64,000 bases of DNA from Acetobacteraceae bacterium (GTDB lineage Bacteria; Pseudomonadota; Alphaproteobacteria; Acetobacterales; Acetobacteraceae), in assembly GCA_031291725.1 (NCBI GenBank), contig JARLIM010000037.1, forward strand, positions 62,001 through 126,000, read 5' to 3'. Position 1 is the first letter of the stretch; every line of letters starts with the position of its first letter. The notes below the pieces were generated by a model. It was not told the origin of the DNA. It saw only the letters and a list, made by a program, of their open reading frames with translations, and ran no database searches. A program made the position numbers and the translations under genes. Positions 51,460-60,480 of the stretch are shown here, piece after piece.

Positions 51460-52536
51460 ATGCTCCCGCCCCGTCGCACCCTGTGGACCCTGCGCAACGA
51501 GTGGCGGCACCTGGTGCGCGTCAACCCGTCCGACCGTCCCTGGCAGATGCCCTTCGCCGCGGCACTGGCGGGCGGCTTGCCGGTGGCGGTGGGGGCGATC
51601 TTCGGGCGGATGGATTACGGCGTGCTGGCCTCCCTGGCCGGCATGGTCTTCCTCTATCTGCCGCAAACGCCGTTGCAGCACCGCATGATGTGGCTGATGT
51701 CCTGCGCCTTTGGCATGGTGGGCTGCTTTGCCCTCGGCCTGATCAGCCATCTGGTGCCGGTGCTGATGCTGCCCTTCCTGGTCTTTGCCACCATTCTGGT
51801 GACGATGCTGTGCCGGTTTTATCGGGTGGGGCCACCGGCGAGCACATTCTTCGTGATGTCGGCAAGTGTGGGGGCGTTTTCACCCACAACGGTGCTGGAG
51901 GTGCCATTGCGTGTGGGCATCTTCACCCTGGGCGCCTTGCTGGCCTGCTTTGTGGCATTCTTCTATTCGGTGGCAATCCTGCGCCTACGCCGCCCGATGC
52001 CGCTCACACCTCCCGCCCCGGTCGGGTTTGACGCATTGGTGCTGGAGCCCGTGTTGATCGGTGTCTTTGTCGGTATTTCGCTTGCCCTTGCGCAAATGCT
52101 GCATCTGGTGCGGCCTTATTGGGTGCCGGTGAGTTGTTTGGCGGTCATCCAGGGCATGTCGCTGCGCGCGGTCTGGACACGACAATTGCATCGCATCCTC
52201 GGCACCGGCGCCGGACTCGGTCTGACCTGGGTGCTGCTGACGATGCCGCTGGGCCATTGGACGATTTGCCTGATGGTGATCGGGCTGACCTTCCTGATCG
52301 AGACCCTGGTGGTGCGGCATTACGGTATTGCGGTGGTGTTCATCACGCCGCTGACCATCTTCCTGGCCGAAGCGGCAACGCTTGGGCAGGGGTCGGCCAA
52401 TGAGGTGATCATGGCGCGTTTCTTCGATACCGTGCTCGGCAGCATGGTCGGGCTGATCGGCGGGGTGTGCCTGCACAATGCGCAGATCAGAAACCGACTG
52501 CGTCCGCTGTTGCGGCGGCTGTCACCGGAAATCTGA
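51460..52536 (+). CDS. FUSC family membrane protein (aromatic acid exporter/fusaric acid resistance-like)
   Basis: 358 residues in two similar halves, each with about five or six hydrophobic segments. The first begins PFAAALAGGLPVAVGAIFG, the second QMLHLVRPYWVPVSCLAVIQG, which matches the FUSC repeat pattern YW..ls. Family members are efflux components for aromatic acids, but this one lacks the large cytoplasmic part of YccS. Third gene of the DUF815-DUF3422-FUSC set. Confidence 0.82.
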   Translation: MLPPRRTLWTLRNEWRHLVRVNPSDRPWQMPFAAALAGGLPVAVGAIFGRMDYGVLASLAGMVFLYLPQTPLQHRMMWLMSCAFGMVGCFALGLISHLVPVLMLPFLVFATILVTMLCRFYRVGPPASTFFVMSASVGAFSPTTVLEVPLRVGIFTLGALLACFVAFFYSVAILRLRRPMPLTPPAPVGFDALVLEPVLIGVFVGISLALAQMLHLVRPYWVPVSCLAVIQGMSLRAVWTRQLHRILGTGAGLGLTWVLLTMPLGHWTICLMVIGLTFLIETLVVRHYGIAVVFITPLTIFLAEAATLGQGSANEVIMARFFDTVLGSMVGLIGGVCLHNAQIRNRLRPLLRRLSPEI

Positions 52537-52540
52537 CCGC

Positions 52541-53200
52541 CTACGCCTCCGATAGACCCAGCGGCACCATCTTGCCGGTCTTTTCGTCCAGCGTGCTGAT
52601 GCTGCCCGAGCCGATGCCATACACCCAGCCATGCAAGGTCAACGAGCCCTGTGCCAGTCGGGCGGCAACGGAGGGGTGGGTGCGCAGATGGCTGAGCTGC
52701 GTGCGCACATTCTGCTCCACCAAGGCTTGGACGAATTCCTCACCCTCCAGCCCAGGATGGGTGACTTCCACCACAGAGCGTGCGGCGTCGGCGTTGCGCA
52801 GCCAGGAGCGCACCGTGGGCATCCGGCGCAATTCGGCGCTGTTGGGGTTAAGCAGCGCTTTCATCGCCCCGCAATCGGAATGGCCGCAAATGACGATATC
52901 CGTCACCTCCAACGCCACACAGGCGAATTCCACCACGGCAGAGACGCCGCCCATCATCTCGCCATAGGCGGGCACCACGTTGCCGATGTTGCGGCAGACG
53001 AAAAGTTCGCCCGGCTGGGATTGGGTGATCATCTCCGGTGAAATCCGGCTATCGGCGCAGGTGATGAACAGCGTGTGCGGGTCCTGGCCGGTGGCGAGTT
53101 CCTGGAACAACTCGCTGTGCTCCGGGAATGCCTGCTGCTGAAACCGCCGCACGCCATCCATCAAACGACGCATCGGCTTTTTGTCGCCCGCGCCGATCAT
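52541..53200 (-). CDS. Beta-type carbonic anhydrase
   Basis: Hydrates CO2 to bicarbonate. 219 residues. Zinc ligands are Cys48, His107 and Cys110 (CADSR and GHSDCG); Asp50-Arg52 form the catalytic dyad. RNIGNVVP and the GSLTLHGWVYGIGSG near the C-terminus are conserved in the family. Cytoplasmic. The ATG overlaps the stop of the DUF1269 gene by 4 nt. It converges on the FUSC gene with a 4-nt gap. Confidence 0.93.
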   Translation of the reverse strand: MIGAGDKKPMRRLMDGVRRFQQQAFPEHSELFQELATGQDPHTLFITCADSRISPEMITQSQPGELFVCRNIGNVVPAYGEMMGGVSAVVEFACVALEVTDIVICGHSDCGAMKALLNPNSAELRRMPTVRSWLRNADAARSVVEVTHPGLEGEEFVQALVEQNVRTQLSHLRTHPSVAARLAQGSLTLHGWVYGIGSGSISTLDEKTGKMVPLGLSEA

Positions 53201-53688
53201 GAAAAATTCCCGGCAAGGGCCGCGCGCAGCGCGTCTTCATGTTCGTGGTCGAAACTGGTGCGCAAGACCGTGCCGCCCACGCCGCGCAAATCGTCGAGCA
53301 CTTTGTCGGTGGTCATCTTGCGGATCAGCAGGAACAACGCCGCCTGCCCCACACCCACGGCCTCGGCGGTCTGGCGCATGAAATCGTCGTTGATGCCCAG
53401 ATCGGTCAACGCACCGCCCACGGCCCCTGCCGCCCCGCCAAGAGCGGCGCCCAGCAGTGGGTTGGCGAAAATCAGCCCGATAATCGCCCCCCACATCGTG
53501 CCGGACACTGCCGACATCGCCATCGGGTTGACCAATTGGTTGAGCTTGATGTGGCCGTTTTCCAGTTTGACGGCAACAACAGCATCCTCGATCTCGATCA
53601 GATATTGTTGGGTCAATCCGAGGATTTTCTTGCGGACGTCCTCAGCCTTTTCCTCATCGGCAAAGGCGATCACCACCAAGTCGCTCAT
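53197..53688 (-). CDS. DUF1269 family membrane protein
   Basis: 163 residues. A ferredoxin-like N-terminal half (MSDLVVIAFADEEKAEDVRKKI) is followed by a glycine-rich hydrophobic centre, GTMWGAIIGLIFANPLLGAALGGAAGAVGGALTDLG in two parts, as in DUF1269 proteins, and then a soluble C-terminal domain ending ALAGNFS. The ATG at 53688 follows GAGGGG; an earlier start is rejected. The role is unknown. It is translationally coupled to carbonic anhydrase, and a palindrome ATCATG-A-CATGAT lies 55 nt upstream. Confidence 0.87.
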   Translation of the reverse strand: MSDLVVIAFADEEKAEDVRKKILGLTQQYLIEIEDAVVAVKLENGHIKLNQLVNPMAMSAVSGTMWGAIIGLIFANPLLGAALGGAAGAVGGALTDLGINDDFMRQTAEAVGVGQAALFLLIRKMTTDKVLDDLRGVGGTVLRTSFDHEHEDALRAALAGNFS

Positions 53689-53742
53689 ATCACACCCCTC
53701 AACATCGGATCGGACTCCCGCATGGGCGAAATTCCGCACTGC

Positions 53743-53755
53743 ATCATGACATGAT
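53743..53755. promoter_or_regulatory. Palindrome upstream of DUF1269-carbonic anhydrase
   Basis: ATCATG-A-CATGAT, a perfect 13-bp palindrome 55 nt before the DUF1269 start and just after the serS stop on the same strand. It could be an operator or a weak terminator for serS. Confidence 0.3.
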
Positions 53756-53760
53756 TTGCA

Positions 53761-55035
53761 TCACACCAGGGGCAGGAAATCCAGATTTCCGAGATACGGG
53801 CGCAACGCCTGCGGAATGCGGATCGAACCATCTGGCTGCTGATGGTTTTCCATCACCGCAATCATCGCCCGCCCCACCGCCACGCCTGAGCCGTTGAGCG
53901 TGTGCATGAAGCCGGCCGGTTTGCCATCTGCCCCCCGATAGCGCGCATTCATCCGCCGCGCCTGGAAGTCGCGCATGTTCGAGCAGGATGAGATTTCGCG
54001 ATACGCCTGTTGGCCCGGCAGCCAGACTTCCAGATCGAAGGTCTTGGTGGAGCCGAACCCGGTATCGCCCGCGCAGAGCAGCATGCGGCGATAGGGCAAT
54101 TCGAGCAGTTCCAGCACCCGCTCGGCACAGCGCGTCATGCGCTCATGCTCGGCTTCCGAGTCCTCGGGCGCGGTGATCGAGACCAACTCCACCTTGGGGA
54201 ATTGATGCTGGCGCAGCATGCCGCGCGTATCGCGCCCGGCGGAACCGGCTTCGGAGCGGAAACACTGGCTGAGGGCGGCGAAGCGGATCGGCAATTGCGC
54301 GCCGGGCACAATCTCGTCGCGCACGTAATTCGTCAGCGGCACCTCGGCGGTGGGGATCAGGTAGCGGCCATCGGTGGTCTTGAACAGATCTTCCTCAAAC
54401 TTCGGCAACTGCCCGGTGCCATAGACGGTGGCGGCGTTGACCAGAACCGGCACTTCCACTTCCTGATAGCCGTGCTCGGCGGTGTGCAGATCGATCATGA
54501 ACTGGCCGAGTGCCCGATTGAGCCGCGCAATCTGGCCGCGCAGCAGCACGAAGCGCGAGCCCGCCACCTTGGCCGCCCGCTCGAACTCCATCAGGCCACC
54601 GGCCTCACCGAGTTCGAAATGCTGCTTGGCCGGGAAAGCCAGCACCGTTGGCTCGCCGAATGTTTTGGCGACCACATTGGCGGCTTCATCGGCACCATCG
54701 GGCACGTTGGCATCGAGGATGTTGGGCAGGGATTCGAGGATCGACTTCAACGCGCCATCAGCACTATTGGCCTGGGCCTCGGTGTTGTAGATCGCCTCCG
54801 TCAATTCGTTCAGCCGTCGCGTGAGATCGGACGTGTCCTCGCCATTGCGGCGGGCCTTGCCGAAGCTGTCCGACAGCTTCTTCTTCTCGGCCTGAAGCTG
54901 TTGCAGAGCGGTGAGCGCGGTGCGGCGCTGTTCGTCGATAAAGATGATCCCGTCCGCCTGCGGCTCCAGTTTCCGACGCGCCATCGCAGCGTCAAAAGCG
55001 TCCGGTTCGGCGCGGATCAGTCGAATGTCGTGCAT
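53761..55035 (-). CDS. serS: Seryl-tRNA synthetase
   Basis: Charges tRNA-Ser (and tRNA-Sec). 424 residues, class II. An N-terminal coiled-coil arm (about 27-105) contacts the long variable arm. Motif 2 is [22 protein letters not shown] (about 255-276, split here by the family pattern) and motif 3 is [14 protein letters not shown]. The aminoacylation block [13 protein letters not shown] is clear. It is last in the long minus-strand operon, 134 nt after tatC, with repeat copy 3 between them. Confidence 0.96.
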   Translation of the reverse strand: MHDIRLIRAEPDAFDAAMARRKLEPQADGIIFIDEQRRTALTALQQLQAEKKKLSDSFGKARRNGEDTSDLTRRLNELTEAIYNTEAQANSADGALKSILESLPNILDANVPDGADEAANVVAKTFGEPTVLAFPAKQHFELGEAGGLMEFERAAKVAGSRFVLLRGQIARLNRALGQFMIDLHTAEHGYQEVEVPVLVNAATVYGTGQLPKFEEDLFKTTDGRYLIPTAEVPLTNYVRDEIVPGAQLPIRFAALSQCFRSEAGSAGRDTRGMLRQHQFPKVELVSITAPEDSEAEHERMTRCAERVLELLELPYRRMLLCAGDTGFGSTKTFDLEVWLPGQQAYREISSCSNMRDFQARRMNARYRGADGKPAGFMHTLNGSGVAVGRAMIAVMENHQQPDGSIRIPQALRPYLGNLDFLPLV

Positions 55036-55059
55036 CTCTTAGGCAACCTCTCATGAGCC

Positions 55060-55155
55060 CGTCATTGCCAGAAGCCGCTTGGCGACGAAGCAACCCATCG
55101 AGCCATTGGCTGCATATCGATGGGTTGCTTCGTCACTGCGTTCCTCGCAATGACG
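55060..55155. repeat. Palindromic intergenic repeat, copy 3
   Basis: Bounded by CGTCATTG and CAATGACG. The inner arms GACGAAGCAACCCATCGA and TCGATGGGTTGCTTCGTC are an 18-bp perfect inverted repeat. The ends match copies 1 and 2, while the inner sequence differs somewhat. It lies between tatC and serS. Confidence 0.8.
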
Positions 55156-55169
55156 GCATTAGCTCAAAA

Positions 55170-55952
55170 TCAATCCTCAACCGGCTTCGGCTCAACCAAC
55201 TTGGCCGCAAGGATCGAGACTTCGTACAGCAGGATCAGCGGCACCGCGAGGCCGATTTGGGTGATCACATCGGGCGGGGCCAAGACAGCGGCGATCACGA
55301 AGTTCCCTACGATGGCATAGCGCCGATATTTCTTCAGCCCGGCTGACGTCACGATGCCGACCTTGGCCAACAGCGACAGCGCCACCGGCAGCTGAAACGC
55401 CACACCGAAGGCGAAGATAAGCTTCATCACCAGATCGAGATACTCGCCCACCTTGGGCTCCAACTCGATCGGCAAGCCTCCGGCGCCGGTGGCGTTCTGG
55501 AAGCTGGCGAAGAATTTCCACGCCACCGGAAAGATGAAGAAATAGGCCAAAGACGCACCAAGCCCGAACAGCACCGGCGTTGCCACCAGGAACGGCGCGA
55601 AGGCCCGCTTCTCGCTGCGATACAGGCCGGGGGCCACGAACATCCAGATCTGACCGGCAATCACCGGGAAGGAAATGCAGGCAGCGCCAAAAAACGCCAC
55701 CTTGATATAGGTGAAGAAGGCCTCGGTCAGATGCGTATAGATCAGCCGCTTGCCGCCACCTTGGGCCTCCAGCACATGCGCCAGCGGGTCGGCGAGCCAG
55801 AAGAACAACGTGTCTGAGAAGTGGTAGCAGATGATGAAGCACACCATGAACGCGCTCACCGACCACATCAGCCGCCGCCGCAACTCGATCAAATGGTCGA
55901 GCAGGGGCATCGGCTGGTCGTCGATCGGGTCTTCTGCGTCAGTGCTGGACAC
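55170..55952 (-). CDS. tatC: Sec-independent protein translocase TatC
   Basis: Docking component for twin-arginine signal peptides. 260 residues with six TM helices. The N-terminal LLDHLIELRRRL (about residues 18-29) is the signal-recognition region, and the conserved FVAPGLYRSEKRAFAPF block and Glu-containing loops are present. It follows tatB by 27 nt. The tail after TM6 is short. No tatA accompanies it. Confidence 0.95.
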   Translation of the reverse strand: MSSTDAEDPIDDQPMPLLDHLIELRRRLMWSVSAFMVCFIICYHFSDTLFFWLADPLAHVLEAQGGGKRLIYTHLTEAFFTYIKVAFFGAACISFPVIAGQIWMFVAPGLYRSEKRAFAPFLVATPVLFGLGASLAYFFIFPVAWKFFASFQNATGAGGLPIELEPKVGEYLDLVMKLIFAFGVAFQLPVALSLLAKVGIVTSAGLKKYRRYAIVGNFVIAAVLAPPDVITQIGLAVPLILLYEVSILAAKLVEPKPVED

Positions 55953-55979
55953 GGGAATCCTGTTTCGGTCTGGAAGCGG

Positions 55980-56480
55980 TCAGACGATGTGCTTGTTGAT
56001 GCCGGGCGGCACAAAAGCGGGCGGGATGGGCTCGGGCACCGGCTCGACACTCGGTGCCGGAATATATTCGGGCGGCACGAAAGCGGGGGCGTCGATGGCA
56101 GCGAGTACCGGGGCTGGTTCAGGATTGGGAATCATCACATCCGGCCGCGTGGCAACATCGGTTTCCGGCAGCGGGTCGAACACGCCAGACAGCGAGCTGT
56201 CATTGATGGTCGAACGCAAACTGCCATCGCCATCAACGGTTTTTTCGATCTCGCCTTTGATGTCGAAACTCTTCAGTTCCTGAATCTGCTGGCGCACCTC
56301 ATGCAGATTCGCCTCGCGCACCATTTCATCGACATTGCCCTGAAATTCAGACGCCATTTTGCGCGCCTTCTTGACGAAGCCGGCAACAGTCTTGATCGCC
56401 ACGGGCAGATCCTTCGGGCCAATGGCCACCAGAGCTACCACGCCAACCAGTGCGATTTCGGCCCAGTCGAAGTCGAACAT
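55980..56480 (-). CDS. tatB: Sec-independent protein translocase TatB
   Basis: 166 residues. It has the very short N-terminus (MFDFDWAEI, with Glu8), one TM helix with the hinge GPKDLP (about 21-26), and an amphipathic helix AGFVKKARKMASEFQ, then a long Pro/Glu-rich cytoplasmic tail (about 100-166). Forms the receptor complex with TatC. It lies 63 nt after scpB, where tatA is expected in alphaproteobacteria but is missing. Confidence 0.92.
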   Translation of the reverse strand: MFDFDWAEIALVGVVALVAIGPKDLPVAIKTVAGFVKKARKMASEFQGNVDEMVREANLHEVRQQIQELKSFDIKGEIEKTVDGDGSLRSTINDSSLSGVFDPLPETDVATRPDVMIPNPEPAPVLAAIDAPAFVPPEYIPAPSVEPVPEPIPPAFVPPGINKHIV

Positions 56481-56543
56481 GAATCTCTCACTCTCCTGCG
56501 CGGTAGCTAGCAGGAATGTCTGAGGTTGGGAAACCGCCCGGCG

Positions 56544-57092
56544 TCAGTTTTCACGCAGGGCCAGCAATGTCGATTGTGGATCGAGCAGCAAATCGTCGCG
56601 GCGCGGCAGTTGTTGCAGATTGGCCAGGCCGAAATGCGTGAGGAATTGCCGCGTTGTTCCCCATAAAGTCGGCCGTCCCGGCGCCTCCTTGCGCCCGCAC
56701 GGTTCGACGAGACCGTAATCGAGCAATTGATCCAACGTTGCCTGCGACAGTGTTGCCCCTCGAATGTCTTCAATCTCCGGCCGGGTGACTGGCTGGTGGT
56801 AGGCCACGATTGCCAAGGTCTCCATCGCCACGCGCGACAGCCTACGCGGGGTTTCGATCACCTGACGCAGCAGCGGGGCCAGGTCGGGCGCGGTGCGGAA
56901 TTGCCAGCCGCCGGTGGTGTGCACCAATTCCACCCCGCCGCCCTGATAGCGCGCAGCAAGCGCGGCCATCACCGCGTCCAAATCGGCAAAATCTGAGAGC
57001 ACGCGCAGGATCGCACTCGGCAGAACCGGCGCGGCCGAAGCGAAGATCAATGCCTCGGCGAGGCGGATATCGGCGTCGAGCGTCTCGGTCAT
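56544..57092 (-). CDS. scpB: Segregation and condensation protein B
   Basis: Subunit of the SMC-ScpAB condensin. 182 residues with two winged-helix domains. LAEALIFASAAPV near the start and ETLAIVAYHQPVTRPEIEDIRGA (about 93-115, given in family pattern) with LWGTTRQFLTHFGL are typical. The ATG at 57092 overlaps the scpA stop by 4 nt; an upstream start would run through scpA. Confidence 0.93.
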   Translation of the reverse strand: MTETLDADIRLAEALIFASAAPVLPSAILRVLSDFADLDAVMAALAARYQGGGVELVHTTGGWQFRTAPDLAPLLRQVIETPRRLSRVAMETLAIVAYHQPVTRPEIEDIRGATLSQATLDQLLDYGLVEPCGRKEAPGRPTLWGTTRQFLTHFGLANLQQLPRRDDLLLDPQSTLLALREN

Positions 57093-57847
57093 GTCGGGGC
57101 ATCCGTGTTCATGGCGAGCAGAATGGGGGCGAAAGCTGCGGGTTGTTCGATCAAAATCTGCCCGCTGCGCGCCATCTCCAGGCTGGCGATCAGGGCCGCG
57201 GCATAGGCCCCGCGCCGTTGCAGCGGTGTGGCCAGCCCCTCGGGCAAAAAACTCTCCAACGCCGTCCAGCCCGGCGGCAATGTGCCGAGCAGGCGTTGCA
57301 GCCGGGCAATCGCCTCCTGCACGCTCCACAGCCGATGTGGCGAGGGCCGATACGTCTCACCGCTCATTCCGCGCCGTGCCACGGTGACATAGGCGCGCAG
57401 CAAGGCGGGCAGCGTGGCGGCAAAGCCCGACGAATCGGCCTGCGTCATGTCCTCCGGGGCACCGCGCGCGAAGACGTCGTGTCCAAGCTGGCTTTGCAGG
57501 CCGAGCCATTCGGCGAGTTGGCGCACGCGGGCGAGATCGCGCAGCCGCGAGGCAAGCTGTTCGGCGGCCTGTTCGCCCTCCTCCGCCCCTTCCTCGCCAG
57601 CGGGCACCAGCAGGCGGGATTTCAGCCATGCGAGCCAGGCGGCCATGACCAGCCAATCGGCGGCCAATTCCAGCCGCACCCGGCGTGCCCCATCGACCAC
57701 GGCGAGGAATTGATCGACCAGCGAGAGAATCGAAATCGCCGCCAGATCGAGCTTCTGATGCCGGGCAAGGTCGAGCAGCAGATCCAGCGGACCTTCAAAG
57801 CCCTGCAGATGCAGCATCAGCCGATCGGGCGAGACGGGTTCAGTCAT
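57089..57847 (-). CDS. scpA: Segregation and condensation protein A
   Basis: Kleisin subunit of the SMC complex. 252 residues. The N-terminal FEGPLDLLLDLARHQKLDLAAI and the following WLVMAAWLAWLKSRLLVP are diagnostic, and the acidic linker EEGAEEGEQ is usual. It overlaps the M50 peptidase gene by 8 nt and scpB by 4 nt, so the three are translated as a unit. Confidence 0.94.
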   Translation of the reverse strand: MTEPVSPDRLMLHLQGFEGPLDLLLDLARHQKLDLAAISILSLVDQFLAVVDGARRVRLELAADWLVMAAWLAWLKSRLLVPAGEEGAEEGEQAAEQLASRLRDLARVRQLAEWLGLQSQLGHDVFARGAPEDMTQADSSGFAATLPALLRAYVTVARRGMSGETYRPSPHRLWSVQEAIARLQRLLGTLPPGWTALESFLPEGLATPLQRRGAYAAALIASLEMARSGQILIEQPAAFAPILLAMNTDAPT

Positions 57848-58547
57848 CGATGCCGTTGCCGGACAGGATCAGGATCAGATTGCGCGCCCGTGGCAGAACC
57901 TCGTCCAACAGATCACGCACCGGGTCGATGCGGTGGCCGAGATCGCGCGACATTTCCGGCAGGATGAACATCAGCAACAGCACGATCACAATGCCGTAAC
58001 GCTCCAACCCGGCCCAGCGTTGAGCGGCGGCGGCGGGCAGCAATCCGACGGCGATTCGCCCGCCATCCAGCGGTGGAATCGGCAGCAGGTTGAACAGCGC
58101 CAGCACCAGATTGATCGAGATGAAATTATCAACGAATTCAAAGGCAATCACGGCGGCTTGGTCTGGCATGTGTTCAATACCGTGTATCGACAGCCCCGCA
58201 AGCCAGGCGAGGATGAAATTCATCGCAGGCCCGGCCGCGGCCACCAGCATCATCCCGCGCCGTGGATTGGCGAACCGCCAGGCCGAGACCGGCACCGGCT
58301 TGGCCCAGCCGAACATCACCACCACCCGCCCCAGCGTGATCAACTGCGAGATCAGCAAAAATCCGGGCAGGAGAATGGTGCCAAATTTATCGATATGCGC
58401 CAGCGGGTTGAGTGACAACCGCCCTGCCCGCTTGGCGGTGTCGTCGCCCAATGCCCAGGCGGCATAGCCATGCGCGGCCTCATGCAGGGTGATCGCCAAA
58501 ATGGCCGATGCCACCGCAAGGGCGATGGAAATCACAATATCGATCAT
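57840..58547 (-). CDS. Site-2 protease family (M50) membrane metallopeptidase
   Basis: 235 residues with about five or six TM helices. The zinc motif H22-E-A-A-H26 sits in TM1, and the second metal motif is NLLPIPPLDGG near residue 160. It lacks a PDZ domain, so it is the short type commonly between nagZ and scpA, with an unknown substrate. Overlaps nagZ by 4 nt and scpA by 8 nt. Confidence 0.92.
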   Translation of the reverse strand: MIDIVISIALAVASAILAITLHEAAHGYAAWALGDDTAKRAGRLSLNPLAHIDKFGTILLPGFLLISQLITLGRVVVMFGWAKPVPVSAWRFANPRRGMMLVAAAGPAMNFILAWLAGLSIHGIEHMPDQAAVIAFEFVDNFISINLVLALFNLLPIPPLDGGRIAVGLLPAAAAQRWAGLERYGIVIVLLLMFILPEMSRDLGHRIDPVRDLLDEVLPRARNLILILSGNGIDD

Positions 58548-59533
58548 GCCAGCAACGCCTCCAATTCGGCGTGCACCGCAGCCGCGTCCATGTCCATCCG
58601 GCGAATCTGCACCCAGTCCCGCCCGCGCGCCATCCGCGCTGTCGTTACATCCGACACATGTGGCAGCAGCCCCATCACCACGCGATTGTCACGATTGCTG
58701 CCCGGGCAGAACAATGCCAGATCGCACCCGGCCGCCAACGCAAGCTGTGCGCGCAAGCCTGGTGGGCCGGACAATGCCTGCATCGCCAGATCGTCGGAGA
58801 TCAGCACACCGTCAAAACCGATCTGCCCACGCACCGCATCAGCCAGCACCAGCGGCGAGAGCGTGGCAGGGCGGGCGGCGTCGAGGTGACGGTAGAGAAT
58901 ATGCGCGGTCATTCCCCACGGCAGATCGGCATTGGCTTGGAAAGGTTCAAGCTCGCGCGGCTCTGGCGCATCAAGTTCCGGCATCGCCAGATGGCTGTCC
59001 ACGCGCGCCCGACCGTGGCCGGGCATGTGTTTGATCACCGGCTGAATGCCCCCGGCACCCAGTCCTTCCGCAAAGTCGCGGCCAAGCTGGGCGACGATGG
59101 CGGGATCGGCGCCGAAAGAACGATCCCCAATCACCGCATCCGCCCCCGGCTCCAGCAGATCAAGCACCGGGGCGCAGACGACATCGAAGCCGAGATCGCG
59201 GCACATCAGCCCAATTCCGGCTCCGGCCAGATGCGCGGCACGGCGGCCAGCGTCTGAATTGCGGGCATACAACGCGCCGATGCGTCCCGCAGCGGGAAAG
59301 GCCGGGAACGCCGGCGGCTTCAATCGCGCCACCCGACCGCCTTCCTGATCGACCATCAACACCGCCTCCGGCGGCAGCACAGAGCGCAGATCCGCCAAAA
59401 GCTGTTTGAGCTGCGCATGGTTTTGCACATTGCGCCCGAACAGGATCACTCCCGCAGGTGGATATGCCCGCAACGTGGCGCGGGTTTCGGCGTCGAGGAT
59501 GGGGCCGGGAATTCCGACGATGGCAGCATGCAT
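58544..59533 (-). CDS. nagZ: Beta-N-acetylhexosaminidase
   Basis: Removes GlcNAc from 1,6-anhydro-muropeptides in cell-wall recycling. 329 residues, glycoside hydrolase family 3. The catalytic His/Asp loop is KHMPGHGRARVDSH, the VDQEGGRVARLK block binds substrate, and ISDDLAMQAL carries the nucleophile Asp. The ATG at 59533 (MHAAIVG) has AAGGG close upstream; a GTG five codons earlier is possible. Cytoplasmic. Confidence 0.93.
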   Translation of the reverse strand: MHAAIVGIPGPILDAETRATLRAYPPAGVILFGRNVQNHAQLKQLLADLRSVLPPEAVLMVDQEGGRVARLKPPAFPAFPAAGRIGALYARNSDAGRRAAHLAGAGIGLMCRDLGFDVVCAPVLDLLEPGADAVIGDRSFGADPAIVAQLGRDFAEGLGAGGIQPVIKHMPGHGRARVDSHLAMPELDAPEPRELEPFQANADLPWGMTAHILYRHLDAARPATLSPLVLADAVRGQIGFDGVLISDDLAMQALSGPPGLRAQLALAAGCDLALFCPGSNRDNRVVMGLLPHVSDVTTARMARGRDWVQIRRMDMDAAAVHAELEALLA

Positions 59534-59580
59534 GCGCCCTTCTGCCACAGCCGGAACCGCTCAACCAGACTGGCAGTTCA

Positions 59581-60444
59581 CTATGAGTGCACCACCATGC
59601 ACTGACCGCCCGCCGATTTCAGATGCTGGCACAGCGCGCCGGCTGCTGTCTTATCCTCAAACCCGCCAACCCGCAGGCGCCATAACGTCTTACCATCATG
59701 GTTGACGGAGGTGATGGACGGCACATGACCACCAAGCTGGGCGGAGAAATGCTTCGAAAGCCGTTCCCATTCCGCATTGGCCGCCTTCTGGCTCGGCAAA
59801 GCGGCCAACTGCACCATCGCCGAACCCGGCTTGACCACAGCGGCGTGGTGCTGCGCCGCCGCAGGCACCATCGGCTTGGCCATTTCGGGAGCAGGCGTGG
59901 CGGCAGTGGCCATCTGGGGCTGTGGCGTCTGGGCAGCGGCTGGAGCCGGACGCGAGGCGTTCAACTGCGGCTGCAACGGGGTTTCGCCCAAAGTACTCAC
60001 CCGCACGCCGCCCTCGGTGGTGCCAGCCGAGGGCGGCGGCGCGGTGATGTTGGCAAGCGGCGCCGTCGATGGTGCCGTTGGCGGATTGGCTGCCCGCAAT
60101 GCGCTCAATGCAGGCGCTTCAGGCGCGGCGTTGACGTTCGGCTTGCTGTCCGTGCTGCCGGAGAGAATGGCCTCATTGGCCCCCTCCACTTTCAGTCCAC
60201 CCTGATCGAGCGGCTTTTCCTTCACCGGGCGGGCATCGGCATCCACCACCGGCACACCCCCATGACGATGGCCGGCCCAGGACCACACGGTTAAAACGGC
60301 CAAAACCAGAACCGCAATACCGCCGGCCACCAGGCCCATTTTCAGCATGTTCGATTCCGGCCGCGCCTCAACCCGCTGCTCACGCGGGGCGGCAAACCGG
60401 CTCAAACCGGCTGAGCCATAGAGCATGTCACGATCGTCTGGCAT
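59581..60444 (-). CDS. SPOR domain protein (FtsN-like architecture)
   Basis: 287 residues. A short cytoplasmic part (1-34) and a single TM helix (about 36-56, GLVAGGIAVLVLAVLTVWSW) come first. A long Ala/Pro-rich periplasmic linker (about 75-205) leads to a C-terminal SPOR domain (about 208-287) with AMVQLAALPSQKAANAEWERL and LWRLRVGGFED. It probably binds denuded septal glycan. In alphaproteobacteria it lies between argS and nagZ. Confidence 0.88.
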   Translation of the reverse strand: MPDDRDMLYGSAGLSRFAAPREQRVEARPESNMLKMGLVAGGIAVLVLAVLTVWSWAGHRHGGVPVVDADARPVKEKPLDQGGLKVEGANEAILSGSTDSKPNVNAAPEAPALSALRAANPPTAPSTAPLANITAPPPSAGTTEGGVRVSTLGETPLQPQLNASRPAPAAAQTPQPQMATAATPAPEMAKPMVPAAAQHHAAVVKPGSAMVQLAALPSQKAANAEWERLSKHFSAQLGGHVPSITSVNHDGKTLWRLRVGGFEDKTAAGALCQHLKSAGGQCMVVHS

Positions 60445-60480
60445 CGTCCAAAACTCCCGGCCGAAGCCGGTTGTTCGGCC

